From Polytrichum commune (lineage: Eukaryota; Streptophyta; Polytrichopsida; Polytrichales; Polytrichaceae), in assembly GCA_950295325.1 (NCBI GenBank), contig OX485808.1:3724501-3784500 (forward strand): DNA of 60,000 nt, given 5' to 3'. The notes below the pieces were generated by a model. It was not told the DNA's origin, ran no database searches, and was given only the letters and a program-made list of their open reading frames with translations. The position numbers were made by a program, and so were the translations under genes. This document shows positions 22,381 through 34,747 of the stretch, piece by piece (within the stretch, counting starts at the first letter, position 1; each line of letters opens with the position of its first letter).

Positions 22381-23104
22381 TATGAGAAGTGGGTGCAAAG
22401 AGGAAAAATTGGCCATTTAAGACCCGCTCCACCTTAGATAGGGTGGGAAACCAACACACTCGATTTCTTACCATCCATTCCAACCATGTGAAATTGACCC
22501 ACCCACAACCCCCGACTTTTAGGTCACGCCGGCCTTTTGAGAATCAAAGCTCAATGATGGATCCGAACGAGCTCCATCCGCTCCCGAGTTGCATGGGAGC
22601 CCACATTGTAAAGCGAACCTCCGCACATGCTACACAACGGGACGTGGTTGGCTCCCAAGTTCCTCCCGGCCACCTTTTTCATAAATTTCTCCCCCGAAAC
22701 GAAGCCTTCAAGAAGACGAAGAACAAAAAGGACCCCAAAACCATTTACCACCCCAACAACAACACGGGCATATAGGTCAATAATAAGTGAGGTGAATGGG
22801 AGTGGGGCTTATAAGTAAAAGGTGGGAGGGTGGGGGGGGGGGGGGGGACGGCGGGGGCGCCACTTGTTGCTTGTTTGCTTGTCAAATTCCACTTTGGCTT
22901 GCTTCAAGTGTCTTTGGCCAGCTGACCACAGGATCCTCTTGGAATTGGCGCCCGTGAGGGGGCAGTGTACCTGCCCTTTGCCTGCGAGCGGAATTTCTCC
23001 GATCTTATTTTCCGCCATGTCAGCCGATTTCGCACGCTTCTTATGTAACCATTTCTCTCCCTCTCCTTCTCCTCCTCTCCCTTGCCAACACTGCATGTGG
23101 TCGA
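22381..23104. other. GC-richer block with poly(G) run, no gene recognised
   Basis: GC content is above that of the flanks, with overlapping open frames on both strands (for example 22389-22775 plus, 23096-22809 minus). A G run of about 16 bases lies near 22833-22848. None of the frames carries a recognisable domain. Frames open on both strands are best explained by base composition. Confidence 0.45.
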
Positions 23105-23107
23105 GAC

Positions 23108-24190
23108 CCTCCCGTCCTCCACTTTACCAACGACGTAGATCCTACCGTGGTTAAGCGTCCGAATTAGGTTTTGATACAATGAACTTCGAATTCGGGTCAC
23201 GGGACGACGACGCTACTAAAGCGTGTATTGTAGTGGTACGATACATCGTATCGTATAGGCCACATAACATTGTTAAGTAGTGTGTGTTTGTTCGTGACAG
23301 GTCATGGGATGATCCGACCATTCTGAGGGGCTGATCACACCGGTCACTTTTGGCACCATCCATCAGCATCTCCAGTTGTAATAGTGTGAAAAGTGGTGGG
23401 CCAACATCTACTGTTTTCTCAACATAATCCCCAACAATTTCACGGCTAGAACCGGACGGAAAGTTTGGTGTGATCAAGGCATGAGTCTCCTTGCATTGGG
23501 TTGGGGCATCCCATGGTTATGTTCTCAGGGTTGTTAAGAATGAAAGCACACTATTTGATAATCTTATGCATGTTTTGGGTCCCGTCCTCCACTTTACAAC
23601 GACGTAGATCTAACATAGTTAAGTGTCCAAATTAGGTTTTGATACAATGAACTAAGAATTGGGTCACGGGACAACGCTACTAAAGCGTGTATTATAGTGC
23701 TACTATATATCGTATCGTATAGGCCACATAACATTGTTAAGCAGTGTGTGTTCGTTCATGACAGCCCGTGGGATGCCCCGACCATTTTGAGTCTCCTTAC
23801 ACTCACTTGGGACATCCCATGGTTATGTTCTCAAGGTTGTTAAGAATGACCGCGCACTGCTTGATAATCTTATACATGTCATGGGTCATGTCCTCCACTT
23901 TACCACGACGTAGATCTAACATAGTTAAGCGTCTAAAATAGGTTTTGATACAATGAACTTAGAATTCGGGTCACGGGACGATGACGCTACTAAAGCGTGT
24001 ATTATAGCGGTATTGTACATCGTATTGTATAGGCCACATAACATTGTTAAGTAGTGTGTGTTTGTTCGTGGTAGCCCGTGGGATGCCCCGACCATTTTGA
24101 GTCTCCTTGCACTAGGTTGGGGCATCCCATGATTATATTCTCAGGGCCCTCGTGAATGGACACGCATTGTTTGATAATCTTAAGCATGTA
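23108..24190. repeat. Three-copy tandem array, ~305-bp unit
   Basis: Units begin GTCCTCCACTTTACCAACGA near 23113, 23584 and 23888. Each contains TTTTGATACAATGAACT, GGGTCACGGGAC, CTACTAAAGCGTGTATT, CGTAT-GTATAGGCCACATAA and CCATGGTTATGTTCTCA-type blocks in the same order. Spacing is 471 and then about 304 bp. The excess in unit 1 is a 154-bp insertion. The minus frames at 23477-23151 and 24125-23925 share sequence only because they sit in the repeat. A fragment of the unit recurs at 27405-27465. Confidence 0.85.
23328..23481. mobile_element. 154-bp MITE-like insertion in tandem unit 1
   Basis: Present in unit 1 and absent from units 2 and 3, which read straight through (ATTTTGAGTCTCC). It is flanked by TGAG on both sides (23324-23327 and 23482-23485). 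Its ends carry inverted TGATCACACC (23332-23341) and GGTGTGATCA (23467-23476). Size, inverted ends and flanking duplication fit a very small MITE; the superfamily is not assignable. Confidence 0.75.
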
Positions 24191-24279
24191 AATTGTAAAC
24201 TCGTTTCGGGTTCACGTATGAGCTCACGACGATGATCGAGGGTGACGCGTTCATTCATGTCGACTTTAGATTGGTGTCG

Positions 24280-24301
24280 TCTCTCTCTCTCTCTCTCTCT
24301 C
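24280..24301. repeat. (TC)n microsatellite
   Basis: An uninterrupted CTCTCTCT run of about 20 bp. Confidence 0.9.
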
Positions 24302-24558
24302 ATAAATTATCAAATAATGTTCGGAAACTACATTGCTTAATATATTGTGATTTACACCATTCCTTATCGATTCATATTAGTTATCTTGCAATCAATGGAT
24401 GGCGTCTATATAGAGTTGACGTTACTTGACAAGTTACAAAGACCACTTCCATTTAAACATGGCACACCAATTTTAATGCCACACTAAATCATATATATAG
24501 TATGGTGAAGTATATGAGTTTCACAATGATGGTGGGGAGTTCGTTAGAATGAACATAA

Positions 24559-25054
24559 GGGGCAGTTTACACTATGGACCATGAAGTCGTCCCACGTAAG
24601 AGGCCTATTTTGCGTGGGACGACTTCATGGGACGACTTCCATGGTCCGAGTTACTAAAATATTAGTTTTCATGGTTCATGGGCCCTTCACTAGGTGTAAA
24701 CCGAATGTGGACCATGAAGAATGACCATGCACCAAAAAGTGGAGTCATTAACTAAGTTGGAAAAAAAATCATTAAAAAAATCCAAAAAAATCATTAAAAC
24801 GGCATTTTTCTGACATGGGCCCTTGCTATTTTTCCTAGACCACCTCTTTTGCTTGTCCCAACGGAAAACCCGTTGGACCATGGCAGTGGATAGAGTAGGC
24901 TTAAAAAAACAAATTTGTGGACCTCAACCTCCGTGGTCACTCTGCCATTTTTTCCTTGGTGTAAACCCAAGTCGTCCCGGGACGACTTCAACGTCCAATC
25001 ACATCGCTTAGACGGCCGTGGGACGACTTCATGGTCCATAGTGTAAACCGCCCC
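24559..25054. mobile_element. Tourist/Harbinger-like MITE with 38-bp TIRs and TAA duplication
   Basis: Terminal inverted repeats at 24559-24596 and 25017-25054 are 38 bp with a single mismatch, and begin GGGGC-A/G-GTTTACACTATGG. TAA flanks both sides (24556-24558, 25055-25057). A GGG start with a TWA 3-bp duplication is the hallmark of PIF/Harbinger-derived Tourist elements. The motif CATGAAGTCGTCCCACG is reused inside: reverse complemented at 24613-24629 (a 17-bp perfect stem with a 16-nt loop), partly again at 24630-24645, and as a 20-bp perfect palindrome at 24969-24988. The frames inside (24690-24881, 24794-25039 minus) are not recognisable proteins. Confidence 0.9.
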
Positions 25055-25057
25055 TAA

Positions 25058-25919
25058 TTCAAGTCCAATTGAGGTCTTGCTTTGCTCTCGTCCTCGACTT
25101 TGAGAAGTTGCATCTAATAGCTCATTGGGGAAAATTGTATCAGTTTTTTTGGGTTTGGCGTGATGAAGGATTTTGGCTATAATAATCTATTGCAATGTCA
25201 TATAGAGGTTGCGATTGGCAAACTATATGGGTTTCATAATGGTAATGGGGAATGCGGTATAATGAGCATGACCCAAATGGATCAATATAAAGAGTATTAG
25301 CTAAATACATCAATGGCTTGGATGCTTATATATATATTTGTTTATTTATTGTTGATGATAACAATGGTTATGTTCACGGTTATGGATATTGTTGATGCAA
25401 TAGATACCTATTTGTTGACTAAGACAATCTATGATTGCACCATGTCTTCCATGAGGCATGACTATGGACGACACTACGCTTGCATATATTTTCTACAAGT
25501 GTATTGATAGAATTCTCAAAACACAATGCACTCTTTTTATGCATAATGTTACAACATTCTCTTGCATATGAGTACATGTAATAACACATTGTCCTCGAGC
25601 CTTTTCTCGTACAACACTCCTATCCATAACTCAACAAGAATACGAATCTTCAACATTTGACATGTGTCATTGAAAACTTATCCTACGTCACTGGAAAGTT
25701 TACAAATCTATCATATTGATTAAAAAAAAAATCTCATACCATCGAGAAATACATAATAAATATCCATTTGGATAGGTGCATTACTCCCCTACTCAAGAAT
25801 CCGATATAGCACAACAAAGATTCGATTTACATCATCAATACCAATATGATAAGACGCGACTCATGTAAATCAACATAACCAATCGCGGAACAATAGAAGT
25901 CGTTCACTTACCAACATTT
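25058..25919. other. AT-rich intergenic DNA, no gene recognised
   Basis: Only short frames. A TATATATATA stretch lies near 25329. No repeat boundaries. Confidence 0.55.
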
Positions 25920-25966
25920 TTCTTTATTGTTTTCTTTTTTTCTTTTTTTCTTTTTTCTTTTTTAGA
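25920..25966. repeat. Polypyrimidine (T3-7C)n tract
   Basis: TTTCTTTTTTTCTTTTTTTC-type run ending TTTTTTAG at 25966. It is followed by overlapping frames on both strands (25966-26292) that have no recognisable domain. A matching purine-rich AAAAAGAAAATAG run lies at 26205-26240. Confidence 0.8.
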
Positions 25967-26269
25967 TGAGCGTTGCTAAAAGACTTGGGATTGGGGAAGC
26001 GACCATCTATTGGATGAGCCATGCTCCTCCTTTGCGAGTGGGCTACCACTCTGCCAAAGTAACAAGATCTCTAGCCTCGAAGAAGATTTTTTCGGACCAA
26101 GTGGATACCTGCCGGAGGGAAAAAAGGTACTCGCACCCTCCCACGGGATCGGCTCCTTGTCCCACTCCACACTCGCCACCACCACCTATAAGGAAATTCA
26201 AATAGAAAAAGAAAATAGAAAAAGAAAAAGAAAAGAAAAAGGATGAGCCAAGGGCCGTGACCACACAAT

Positions 26270-26830
26270 TGTGGGGGTCCTGGATTCTTCATCCAATGGT
26301 CGTATGATTGGCATGGTTTGCTGGAATTTGCATTAGGTTTACCTCATGGAGGTGGGCTTCACGCAAATTTTGGCAGACCATGAAACATTAATTATAGTTT
26401 GTCATGTAGGAATCCGTGTAGACCATCCATCTATGATAGTTTTGTTGGGTCCTTAGACGTTCACCTTCTAGTGCAAAGTGAATTTGGATGGTCTTGGCCT
26501 TTTTGACCACGAGAGATCTCAAAATGCAATGGTCACAGGCCGTCAATTTCATGTGTGAAGTGGCCCGAGGTATGTGGGTGTTGTTTGGTTACTATTCTTT
26601 ATCTAACCCCTATGTTTGATTGGTGTGGTATGATGAGGATCAAAGGTCGAAAACCATAAAGATGCATGCTTAACCCTTAAAGGATGCGGGGTCTCAATAT
26701 AGGGTTGGGTGTGTTTACATCCAAGGGCACCAAGGTTGTGTATTTGAATTTTTATCTTCAATAACATCAAGTTGTTCAACAAATTCATTCAATTCACGTG
26801 AAGGACAAGTTGATTCTAGACGCATTCACT
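26270..26830. repeat. Dispersed repeat related to 12530-13380
   Basis: Landmarks GTCATGTAGGAATCC, GGGTCCTTAGACGTTCACCT, AAAATGCAATGGTCACAGG and ACCCTTAAAGGATGCGGGGT have counterparts in the 12.5-13.4 kb block, in different order. Confidence 0.5.
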
Positions 26831-27655
26831 TTTGACATAATTGGTGTAAAATGGAAGTATGTAGCTGACGTGCATGATTAAGTGCCCATTCTTTCTAGAG
26901 TTGGTCGAATGGGTTCGCCCTAGTCGAGTCTACACCTAGAAATATTGCCTACATGTAGATAGGGGGGCATTGGAACTAAAATAAAACTTTCATATAGGGG
27001 ATTGGTTGGTGGGGTTGAGATTTGTGATAATCATTGGTGGTGGGTGTTCATGAGGGTGTAAGGCTAAGGGTTAGGTGTGTTGGACCTTTCATAGAAGCTG
27101 GTGTAAGGGGGGTGGGGTGGACATGTTGAAATTGCATGTTTCAGGAGGGTGGTTGTAAACTATGTCCTATACAAAGGGCCGAGGTCGAATCTTCGTGCAC
27201 CCAACACCCACATACCTTAACTCACTTGTTACGAGGAGTGGTCGCAACTCACTCCACCAATATTTGCTCATCGAAACTCAAAATCCACTCATTTCTATCA
27301 AAGCCCAAAACTTCCAATACACGAACCCAGAAACGGAGCCCAAATCTTGCAAACGTAGTTTAAGTCAACCACTCAACTGAATCTTACACTAACTGCAGCA
27401 TTTCATGATTATATTCTCAGGACCCACATGAACAAACACACACTGCTCAATAACGTTATGTTAACCTCAACTCAACTCAACTCAAGAATAATAAGTTCCG
27501 AAGATACAAATCATCTTCCTGTAGGAGCGATAAGATAGCAATGTGCTTACTATCACGGTAGCACGCATGTGAATAGTTTGGAAAAATGTGATATTCCTTT
27601 CCAACACTTTTGATCGGTTAGTTGCAAAGTATATATGTTGATATAAAGGGGGCTC
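26831..27655. other. Intergenic DNA with a fragment of the 23-24 kb array
   Basis: At 27405-27465, CATGATTATATTCTCAGGAC then ACACACACTGCTCAATAA resembles 24127-24185, so one array-unit fragment lies here. CTCAACTCAACTCAA is a short pentamer run at 27470-27485. No gene recognised. Confidence 0.5.
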
Positions 27656-27662
27656 TTCGAGG

Positions 27663-27689
27663 GCTCTCTCTCTCTCTCTCTCTCTCTTT
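27663..27689. repeat. (CT)n microsatellite
   Basis: GGCTCTCTCTCTCTCTCTCT and further CT units, then TTTTTCTTG. A TATAAAG-like string (GATATAAAGGGGG) lies just upstream at 27641. Confidence 0.9.
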
Positions 27690-27699
27690 TTCTTGTCAG

Positions 27700-28140
27700 C
27701 TGCAAGTACTGAGGAGGAGCTTAACTTTCCTTACACACAGTGAGGTGAGGTGCCGCGCCCACCATTGTCTTACACTGCGTTAAAAAAATGTCGTTTAAAA
27801 AACCACAACGTACTACTACTACTACGGGCCTGCTACAATAGAGTACTAGGCCTGGGGGCTCATGCTTTGGCCAGTGCACTGGTGGCAGTGCTGTGGCAGT
27901 TTTTGCTTTCCTTTTCCCTGCATGGCTGTGGCTCAATTTCAAGGATCCAAATAATACGAGTCTATGCTCATGTGTACCTCCGACCACAGACTTTAACCCG
28001 GCTACTATGGGCTGCTCGTCATTTGTGTTCTTCCCACTACTTTTGCCGATGAAATGGCCAAAACTCTCACTACAAATCACACAAATTGGGACGAAGTTGC
28101 CAACGTTTGGATGATTGTGGATGAGAGTTTGTATAACCAT
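27700..28140. other. GC-richer block with unrecognised open frames
   Basis: Open frames overlap on both strands (28140-27721 minus, 139 aa; 27750-28052 plus, 100 aa). Neither shows a recognisable domain, and codon-level evidence cannot pick one. The upstream TATAAAG-like string and CT run could suit a transcribed unit, but no product can be named. Confidence 0.3.
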
Positions 28141-29600
28141 CCATACGTCGCTCTAATAGTTGTAGCCAATGCTTCTCTCTTGAAAATTTGAAACGAAAGT
28201 CATTGTCTTCCCCCCCCCCCCTGGTCTACAACTAAAGCTTTGTGGTGTTTATGTAAACTTGTTCATTGGGGAGGTGAGAATGCACTAGCCCGTTTCATTT
28301 TATCGGCTATGTCCATGGAGGGTGATCTTTGTAATGGGCCACAGAGTTTGGTGGCTAACCAGACTCGGCCACCTATGGTGTTAGCAACTCACTCTTCAGG
28401 TGGAGTCTAGTTGCAAGTGATTGTTGATGTGAGTGGTCTCTCTAAAATGAGCTAAATTTTGGTCTTGGTCAGACAACCAACTTGAGTTGGCTACATGTGC
28501 TAGATAATACTTGTACAAGTACTCTTGCAAGTAGCTGCTTCTTGTTCTTGTTTTTTTTTTGGGGGGGGGGGGGGTCGTTTGTTAGCGTTTACCATTGGGG
28601 AGTGTAGTGAAACTTCTACCCCCTATAGATTTATTGCTTATTCGTATTAATTTAACTTCAGTAGACTAATTCGGAATATTTGGGCCTGAGCTAGGTGTAG
28701 AATTGGCTTTATATAGTAACATGTAGGGTCTAAATAAGGACTCATCATTTTCGCCCTTCCCAATTGTAGATGTTGTGAACATGTGCCCTTTTTGGGGGGC
28801 ACAAATGAAAGAATTTTGCTACAAGGTAGAATTACAACCAACCCTCAACTAGAGAGAGGAATCATTGCACATGAGTGCACCTTTCGTTCATCCAACACAA
28901 AATCCCTAAAATAGTATGTAGTCAAAGGTTATTGTAGGTGATGAGCAAGTTTGACTTCTCTAGTACTCATAACCCATACATAATCCCACGTGTTGGCATC
29001 AAAGTGACAAACATGCTTATCACCTACATATACTATTTCTAATAAATTGACACTATAATTTTCTTTAAAGACCCTAACTTAGTCCAATTCAAGGCATTTG
29101 AAATGAATTGATCACAACCATATAGGGATCAAGTTTTAATGTTGGATGGATGAGAAGTACGCTCGTAAGCAATAATTCTATCTCTCCCTCTATTCACATA
29201 GGAAGGTGTTGAGGAGACCCAATTTGTTATTAAAACAAAATAAGTTTAGACCCTTGAGCTTCCACATAATCTTCACAATATCACTCATGATACAAATAAC
29301 TTGAATTGCAGCCCAAAGTGCTATCAATTTTTATTGAAGATATAAAGGCAATACATTCTCTAAACATTCTCATAGGCTTTGAGGGTTCTTTGCCACTACC
29401 CCCCCCCCCCCCCAAAAAAAAGGAGAAAGAAAGTGTTCATGCCTTGACTTGAATTAGAGCATGTTTTCCTTATACTGATCACACCACATAATATTATGAA
29501 TCTTATGGATCTTATGCTTTACCTACCTTTGACCATATGAAACTCATTGTCTTCAAGTCTTTAGTATGATCTTTATGAAGAAACTCATTATCTAAAGCCT
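28141..29600. other. Intergenic DNA with homopolymer runs
   Basis: Poly(C) at 28211-28222, poly(T) then poly(G) at 28552-28574, and poly(C) then poly(A) at 29399-29420. No gene recognised. A weak LINE-like tail lies at 28795-28850. Confidence 0.6.
28795..28850 (-). mobile_element. Weak LINE-like tail fragment
   Basis: On the minus strand, GTTGAGGGTTGGTTGTAATT then a diverged middle and CATTTGTGCCCCCC. The landmarks and spacing match the tails at 3111 and 6905, but similarity is lower. Confidence 0.4.
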
Positions 29601-29609
29601 TATACTCGT

Positions 29610-30130
29610 ATTATATGTTGGTTATTTAGTTGATTTGACTTTTAAATGGCATCAAGGACCCCAAATTAATCATGTGATGTGCAATTGGAATGAATCAATC
29701 CTCAACCTTTAAGGTGGGCTTGTTTCTATTAGAACCCCTTCATATACAATGGGTGTGTTACCTAGGCACCACAAGGCCCTAGAGCTTCACCATAATATTA
29801 ATGCATGAATTATCATCGTTGACTTTTAGCATATTCAATTTCTAAAATGCCATCAAATACTCTAAATTAGTTCAATGGGATCCATTCGGAATGAAACTCG
29901 ACTTCTTGGGAGCCTTGTTTTGACTACAACCCCTTCACCCACACTATAAAAGTCTGCCTAAATACCACAAAACGCAAGACTCACAATCACGTAAACTCAG
30001 AAAAAACATAACAATAGGCTAGTTATTTTCCGAACTTATTATAGTTAGTTGATTGAATCACGTGGTCCTTATCAAATACCTCAAATTACTCTTGCGGGAT
30101 CCGATTGCATTGAATCATGCTCATGCTTAG
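29610..30130. repeat. Degenerate three-copy tandem repeat, ~205-218 bp
   Basis: Landmarks CATCAAGGACCCCAAATTAA (29648), CATCAAATACTCTAAATTAG (29849) and ATCAAATACCTCAAATTACT (30069) are each followed by GAT-C-ATT-GGAATGAAT-type sequence. Each is preceded by GTTGA-TTGACTTTTA-type sequence. Confidence 0.6.
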
Positions 30131-31730
30131 AAGGAGACATAAATGGTAAGTAAACCGAGATGTGTTTTCAAAATGTGATCTTTATGTTCAACTCAAATCT
30201 ATGGACAAATGTGTCTATACACTTTCAATGTATACATATTCCGTGGAAAATGTGTAAATTCCTCGGTGAAAGTTCGGATTTTAGAATGACAAAATAAACA
30301 TATAACTTTTTGATGATAAGTTATAAAAATCATCAAACATTGCATTTTAGCATTATCGTAAACGAGCATGCATGTGGAATTGTATTGGGGGAATTTACCA
30401 TACCACTCAAGTATTTCGTAATCATGGATTGGTCCTTGATACAATTTTACTTAAATTTCATTTAATGTGTTTTTTAGATTTTCTAATGGATATTTTTCAT
30501 CCATTAATGAATATGGTGTGCCCTTAGTTCCACTTTGCTTAGTTTATTAAGTGAAAATAGAACTCAACCCAAAAGGACCAAGTGCAAAGATTTGACTTCG
30601 TTTTCACAACGTCGTGTAGGAGATTCTTCATGGTAGGGTCATAAACCCAAACTTGGATTGGTTCAATATGACCAAAAAAAGAAAAAGAAAAACTAACATC
30701 ACTTTTCAATTGTCGTGATTTTGAGCCCATTGGCAATATCATCACGTTCATATTGACCCTAATGTCCTATGCAACCATAATATGGTCATGAACAGCTGGC
30801 TCTGACCCCTTTGACACTAGTTTTAGTGGTTTCTTGAATGTTTCAGCTAATCTTCTAGTTCATGTTCAAGTATGTTATGTTTTGCCACATGGATAATTTC
30901 AACTCAACGTAGTTAGCTATTTTGGATTAATTCAAATATGGGAGTGTGCTCTCAACTAGTTTACAATGAGAACGCTTCACGAACCAAACTTGACATTTGT
31001 CACCTCCGAGGTTTAGGGGAATCATATCTTAAACATGGTTTTCTTTTGTGTGTTGATCCCTATGTGCAAATGATTCCCAATTGATCTCAAAATTTTGCAC
31101 GACACTCAAACACAACAAATCCTAAACATCTACCATTGGAATTTTTAGTTCGACATGAGTTGGTGGGTGTAAATCCATGTGGAAGGTGCGCAGTTGTGGC
31201 ACCACTACCTCAAATTGCAAATCTTCTCAAAAAATCACAAAAGAATGGTTTCAAGATTTGTAGCGCTTATTCGAGTGTCCCTCGTTTTTTCATTTCCAGG
31301 TGTGGAGATGATTTGAGTGGACGTTTGATCAAAAAATCAACCCCAATTTAATATCTAAATTGTTGCCCCTCAAGACCACTATTGACATTCCTATTATCAT
31401 CCCCTACATAATAAAACTTCAACTACGAGTAGTCACCTCTAACCTGCAACATCTATACGGTTGGATTCGTCACAAAAGCTTTGGATCTTTAACTATGGTC
31501 GCTAAAATCGAGGTCATGTATTCTGGGCAAATTTGAGAGAAAGTGGGCGTGGGAAGTTAGGGGTTAACCAAAGCCTTAGAAAGGAAGGCATGGACGCTAT
31601 GTTTCTGAATTTGTTAATTTTAAGCATTGGCCCATTGGGAAGTAAGTAACTTAACTGTTGTTGAAGAGGGTGACAATCTTTTTCTATGCGATGGCCAAAA
31701 AGTCGGCATTAAATTCATGCCATATACGTT

Positions 31731-31792
31731 TTTTTGCTCTTTTCTTTTCTTTTTCTTTTTCTTTTTCTTTTTCTTTTTCTTTCTTATCCTTT
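31731..31792. repeat. (CTTTTT)n tract
   Basis: TTTTGCTCTTTTCTTTTCTT then repeated CTTTTT units. An open frame across it is only a poly-Phe artefact. Confidence 0.9.
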
Positions 31793-32990
31793 TTTTAACC
31801 TACACAACTGAAGAAACTTCATTGAACATTATAAATTCGTATTCCTGTTTGTGTTTAACCTCTACTTATATCATTAGTAGATTTCAAACAAGGTGTTTGA
31901 AAGCACCCACTCACATCAATTTGATTCTCTATATTGAGTGCACCCCCAAGTTTTATATGTTCTTGTAAAAAGATCTCCTATGTGTAGACTAGGCATTCAA
32001 ATCACAAAGAAACAAGAAAATGTATACCGAGTGTTGCATGATGATTTTGAGCCATATTTCGTGCACTACGACCTCTACTCATTTCCTTCACTTCAACCAA
32101 TGGAATAATGAGTAGTATCGCCAAAATGGTCAAGAGAAAGAGAGAGAGCGAGCGAGAGAGGATTGAGTGTTAAAGAATCAATAAAATAATCACAAAAGTC
32201 AATGAACCTTCATCGTCTATGAATGGAACACGAAATCTTGATTCAATCATGTCTTTCAATTATTAGTTTATACTCAAATGCTCCAATTTTCAGTCTCATA
32301 GACCAAGTAGGAATTGACTTAATTTTGACTTGTTAGAGAGGCTCGTCCAAACCCACCATGTAGGCCATGCAATGATCATTTGGACCTTTAAGAGATGAAA
32401 TGACATTGCTTTTATTCTCGAACTTTGAACCATGCATGTGTTTTTGGATTGCTTCTTAAAACCATTTACATGATTTGTTTGGTTTTATTCTAATTTGAAC
32501 TAGCATTGATAGATTAAGGAAATGTCTAATAGAATACTAAAAAATGACGAAGAAGTTGAGGGTCCTTCATGAAACACCATGATCATTATAAGGCAAACAT
32601 GCTCTCATACATGTTGGTGCATGGACACCGAAGTTTCTTTCTCTATTATTTTTAGCCTCAAAGTTCGATTGATGCCCTAAACCTATATTCTAGCCTTCAG
32701 ATGTTGAACATATATAACCAAGTAAGTGTAGACGACCATTTGGGGTTACGTGATGCTACACATATGTATTGGATGTGATAGTTTACAAGTAGAACTTAAA
32801 TAAAAAGATGGCAACCAATTTGCAAATTCCAAACAAAATGATGATGGCAAACACTTAGAATGGACATAAGAGATAATACCAAAGAGTTTCCCACATTAAT
32901 AGAAACTTTACTTTTGTCAATTCTTTGATCCACTTCCCCCTTATACCTAGTATCGTGAAGTCGAACCCAATGCACCCACTCTTTTGCACT

Positions 32991-33011
32991 CTATATATAT
33001 ATATATATATC
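32991..33011. repeat. (TA)n microsatellite
   Basis: TATATATATATATATATAT run of about 20 bp. Confidence 0.9.
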
Positions 33012-34373
33012 TAAGGTTTGCTAAAGTATATAGGGCGTGCAAGAAAACATTACCCCACGAATAACTAACACCTCAAAATATTGCCCAATGAATGCATGTT
33101 GGCTTTGATGATGTTCACCACCTTAACAATCACCTCGTGTGATGGTTTTGAGTCAAACTAATAGTTCAGTCAAAAGCAAACCAATGTCCAACTCACACAC
33201 CATGTTGTACTTGTATGGTAGAATATGCACAGACGAATATCATAACATTGAAGCATTTGTTTCTATACTATCCATCGGTTGCATATATAAATATAACATC
33301 AAAAATGAATATATTCATTCAAATTTATCATAATCTAATACCAAACATACTATTAATTGTCGAGTATTCCCAATATCAAAATTTATATCTCATGAAATTT
33401 TAGATATTTTGAAAGTATATCGACACATCCGTCCATAGAATTGTGGTAAACCATAAAACATAGATTTCCATAATATGTCTAGTTTTACTCAAACACGAGT
33501 TGTCATCAGACAACAAAACTTTGAACACTTATAACTTTGCATATGGAATTCAAGTAAGGCAATTCTGGGTGCGTCGAGAACCCCATTCTATTGCTAACGA
33601 GTATCTTCAATAAACCAGTCCAATATTCCATGGAATATTCCCACTCATAGTCTAAATATGGGAACATTCCATAAAACATTGTCAGTCCCACAAAACATTG
33701 TTATGAATCTAAACAATGTTACGTAATCTGAAGGTTGTTTAGAATAAGTGAACAAATAAACAAATGTTAAGCATCGCCCACCTTATGCACCCGTCATCAT
33801 ACCCATGGTTATAAAAAAATGCCTCAAAACACACAAAGTGCACAAATAGTGAAACCTTATGTTGACGAACTTGAGTCAACGAGACCCACATCGATTTTTT
33901 TAATTTTTTTTTGCCATCCCTTCAATGCACGTGCACGGAGGTGTTTGGACAAGAATTCCGCCCTCGAAACTTGGCACTTGGAACTTCGACCTCCTTGGAC
34001 ACGAAACAAAAGCTCACCCAACGATTTTGAAGGGACCGTGAGAAGAGATTAAGTTAGATTTGAAAATTTCCAAAGCCCGGCCCCAGCAAAAGGACACCTT
34101 TCACGTGCCCATGAACCATGCTTTCCCTCCCCCCCACCTTTTTGAAACTTACGATTGCGGGCAATTTTAGAATACAAATTTACTTTTTACCCCGAGCTTC
34201 TTTTTTTACGACAATCATTCGAGGCACGTGTGTTGCTCCTCGGAAATACGACGCGTGACTACTACTAACACCCGCATCACTTATTAGTGTGGGTTACGAT
34301 TTGGAATTTCGCCTTGCTATATCTATGTATCTATGTAATGAGAGTGTCCGTTTTTTTACCCACAAAGAACATA

Positions 34374-34747
34374 AACAACTACACCAAATATTGTAGATAG
34401 TGTCACTAATTCTATTCGTCTCGCTCAACGACTACACTAAACATGATACTCATTGTTTGATCATACTTAGTGTTGTTACCACACCCCTACCTTGCTTCAA
34501 CACTAATTCTCAATTCCCTGACAATCAGTGTTAGACATAAACATGCCGCTACCTCCCCTACTGCCAGCCCCCTTATTATATCCATCTCTTTCATATCCTT
34601 ACTAACACTAAATTCAAACATGTAACTTCCACATACTACCATAGTTGATATCAAATGTTCAAGTTCACATTTACTGTCCCTTACCTTCACAGGGTTATCA
34701 ATATTTAGTGTACCCAAACACTAAATATCCTATTTAATGTAGTTGTT
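34374..34747. mobile_element. MITE with AACAACTACA ends
   Basis: The left AACAACTACACCAAATATTG mirrors the right end, whose reverse complement is AACAACTACATTAAATAGGA. Inward, ATAGTGTCACT pairs with TTTAGTGTTTG. About 374 bp. The flanks allow a TAA target duplication (34372-34374 and 34747-34749) if the element proper starts at ACAACTAC. No coding capacity. Confidence 0.65.

Larger units (their letters stand above)
30131..34370. other. AT-rich intergenic DNA, no gene recognised
   Basis: Over 4 kb without a recognisable gene. It contains a (CTTTTT)n tract at 31731-31792, a GA-rich run at 32131-32160, an (AT)n run at 32991-33011 and poly(T) runs. Frames such as 31627-31968 include the CTTTTT tract and are not credible proteins. 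Confidence 0.6.

Noticed and set aside
22946-22965. TGGCGCCCGTGAGG as a retroviral-type primer-binding site
   Set aside because: No flanking long terminal repeats or polypurine tract were seen, and the match to a tRNA 3' end is weak.
23151-24125. Similar minus-strand peptides suggesting duplicated genes
   Set aside because: Similarity comes from the underlying tandem repeat, and the frames are short and broken.
27721-28140. 139-aa minus-strand frame as a gene
   Set aside because: No recognisable domain, opposing frames are open too, and a GC-rich patch explains the length. Kept only as an unassigned block.
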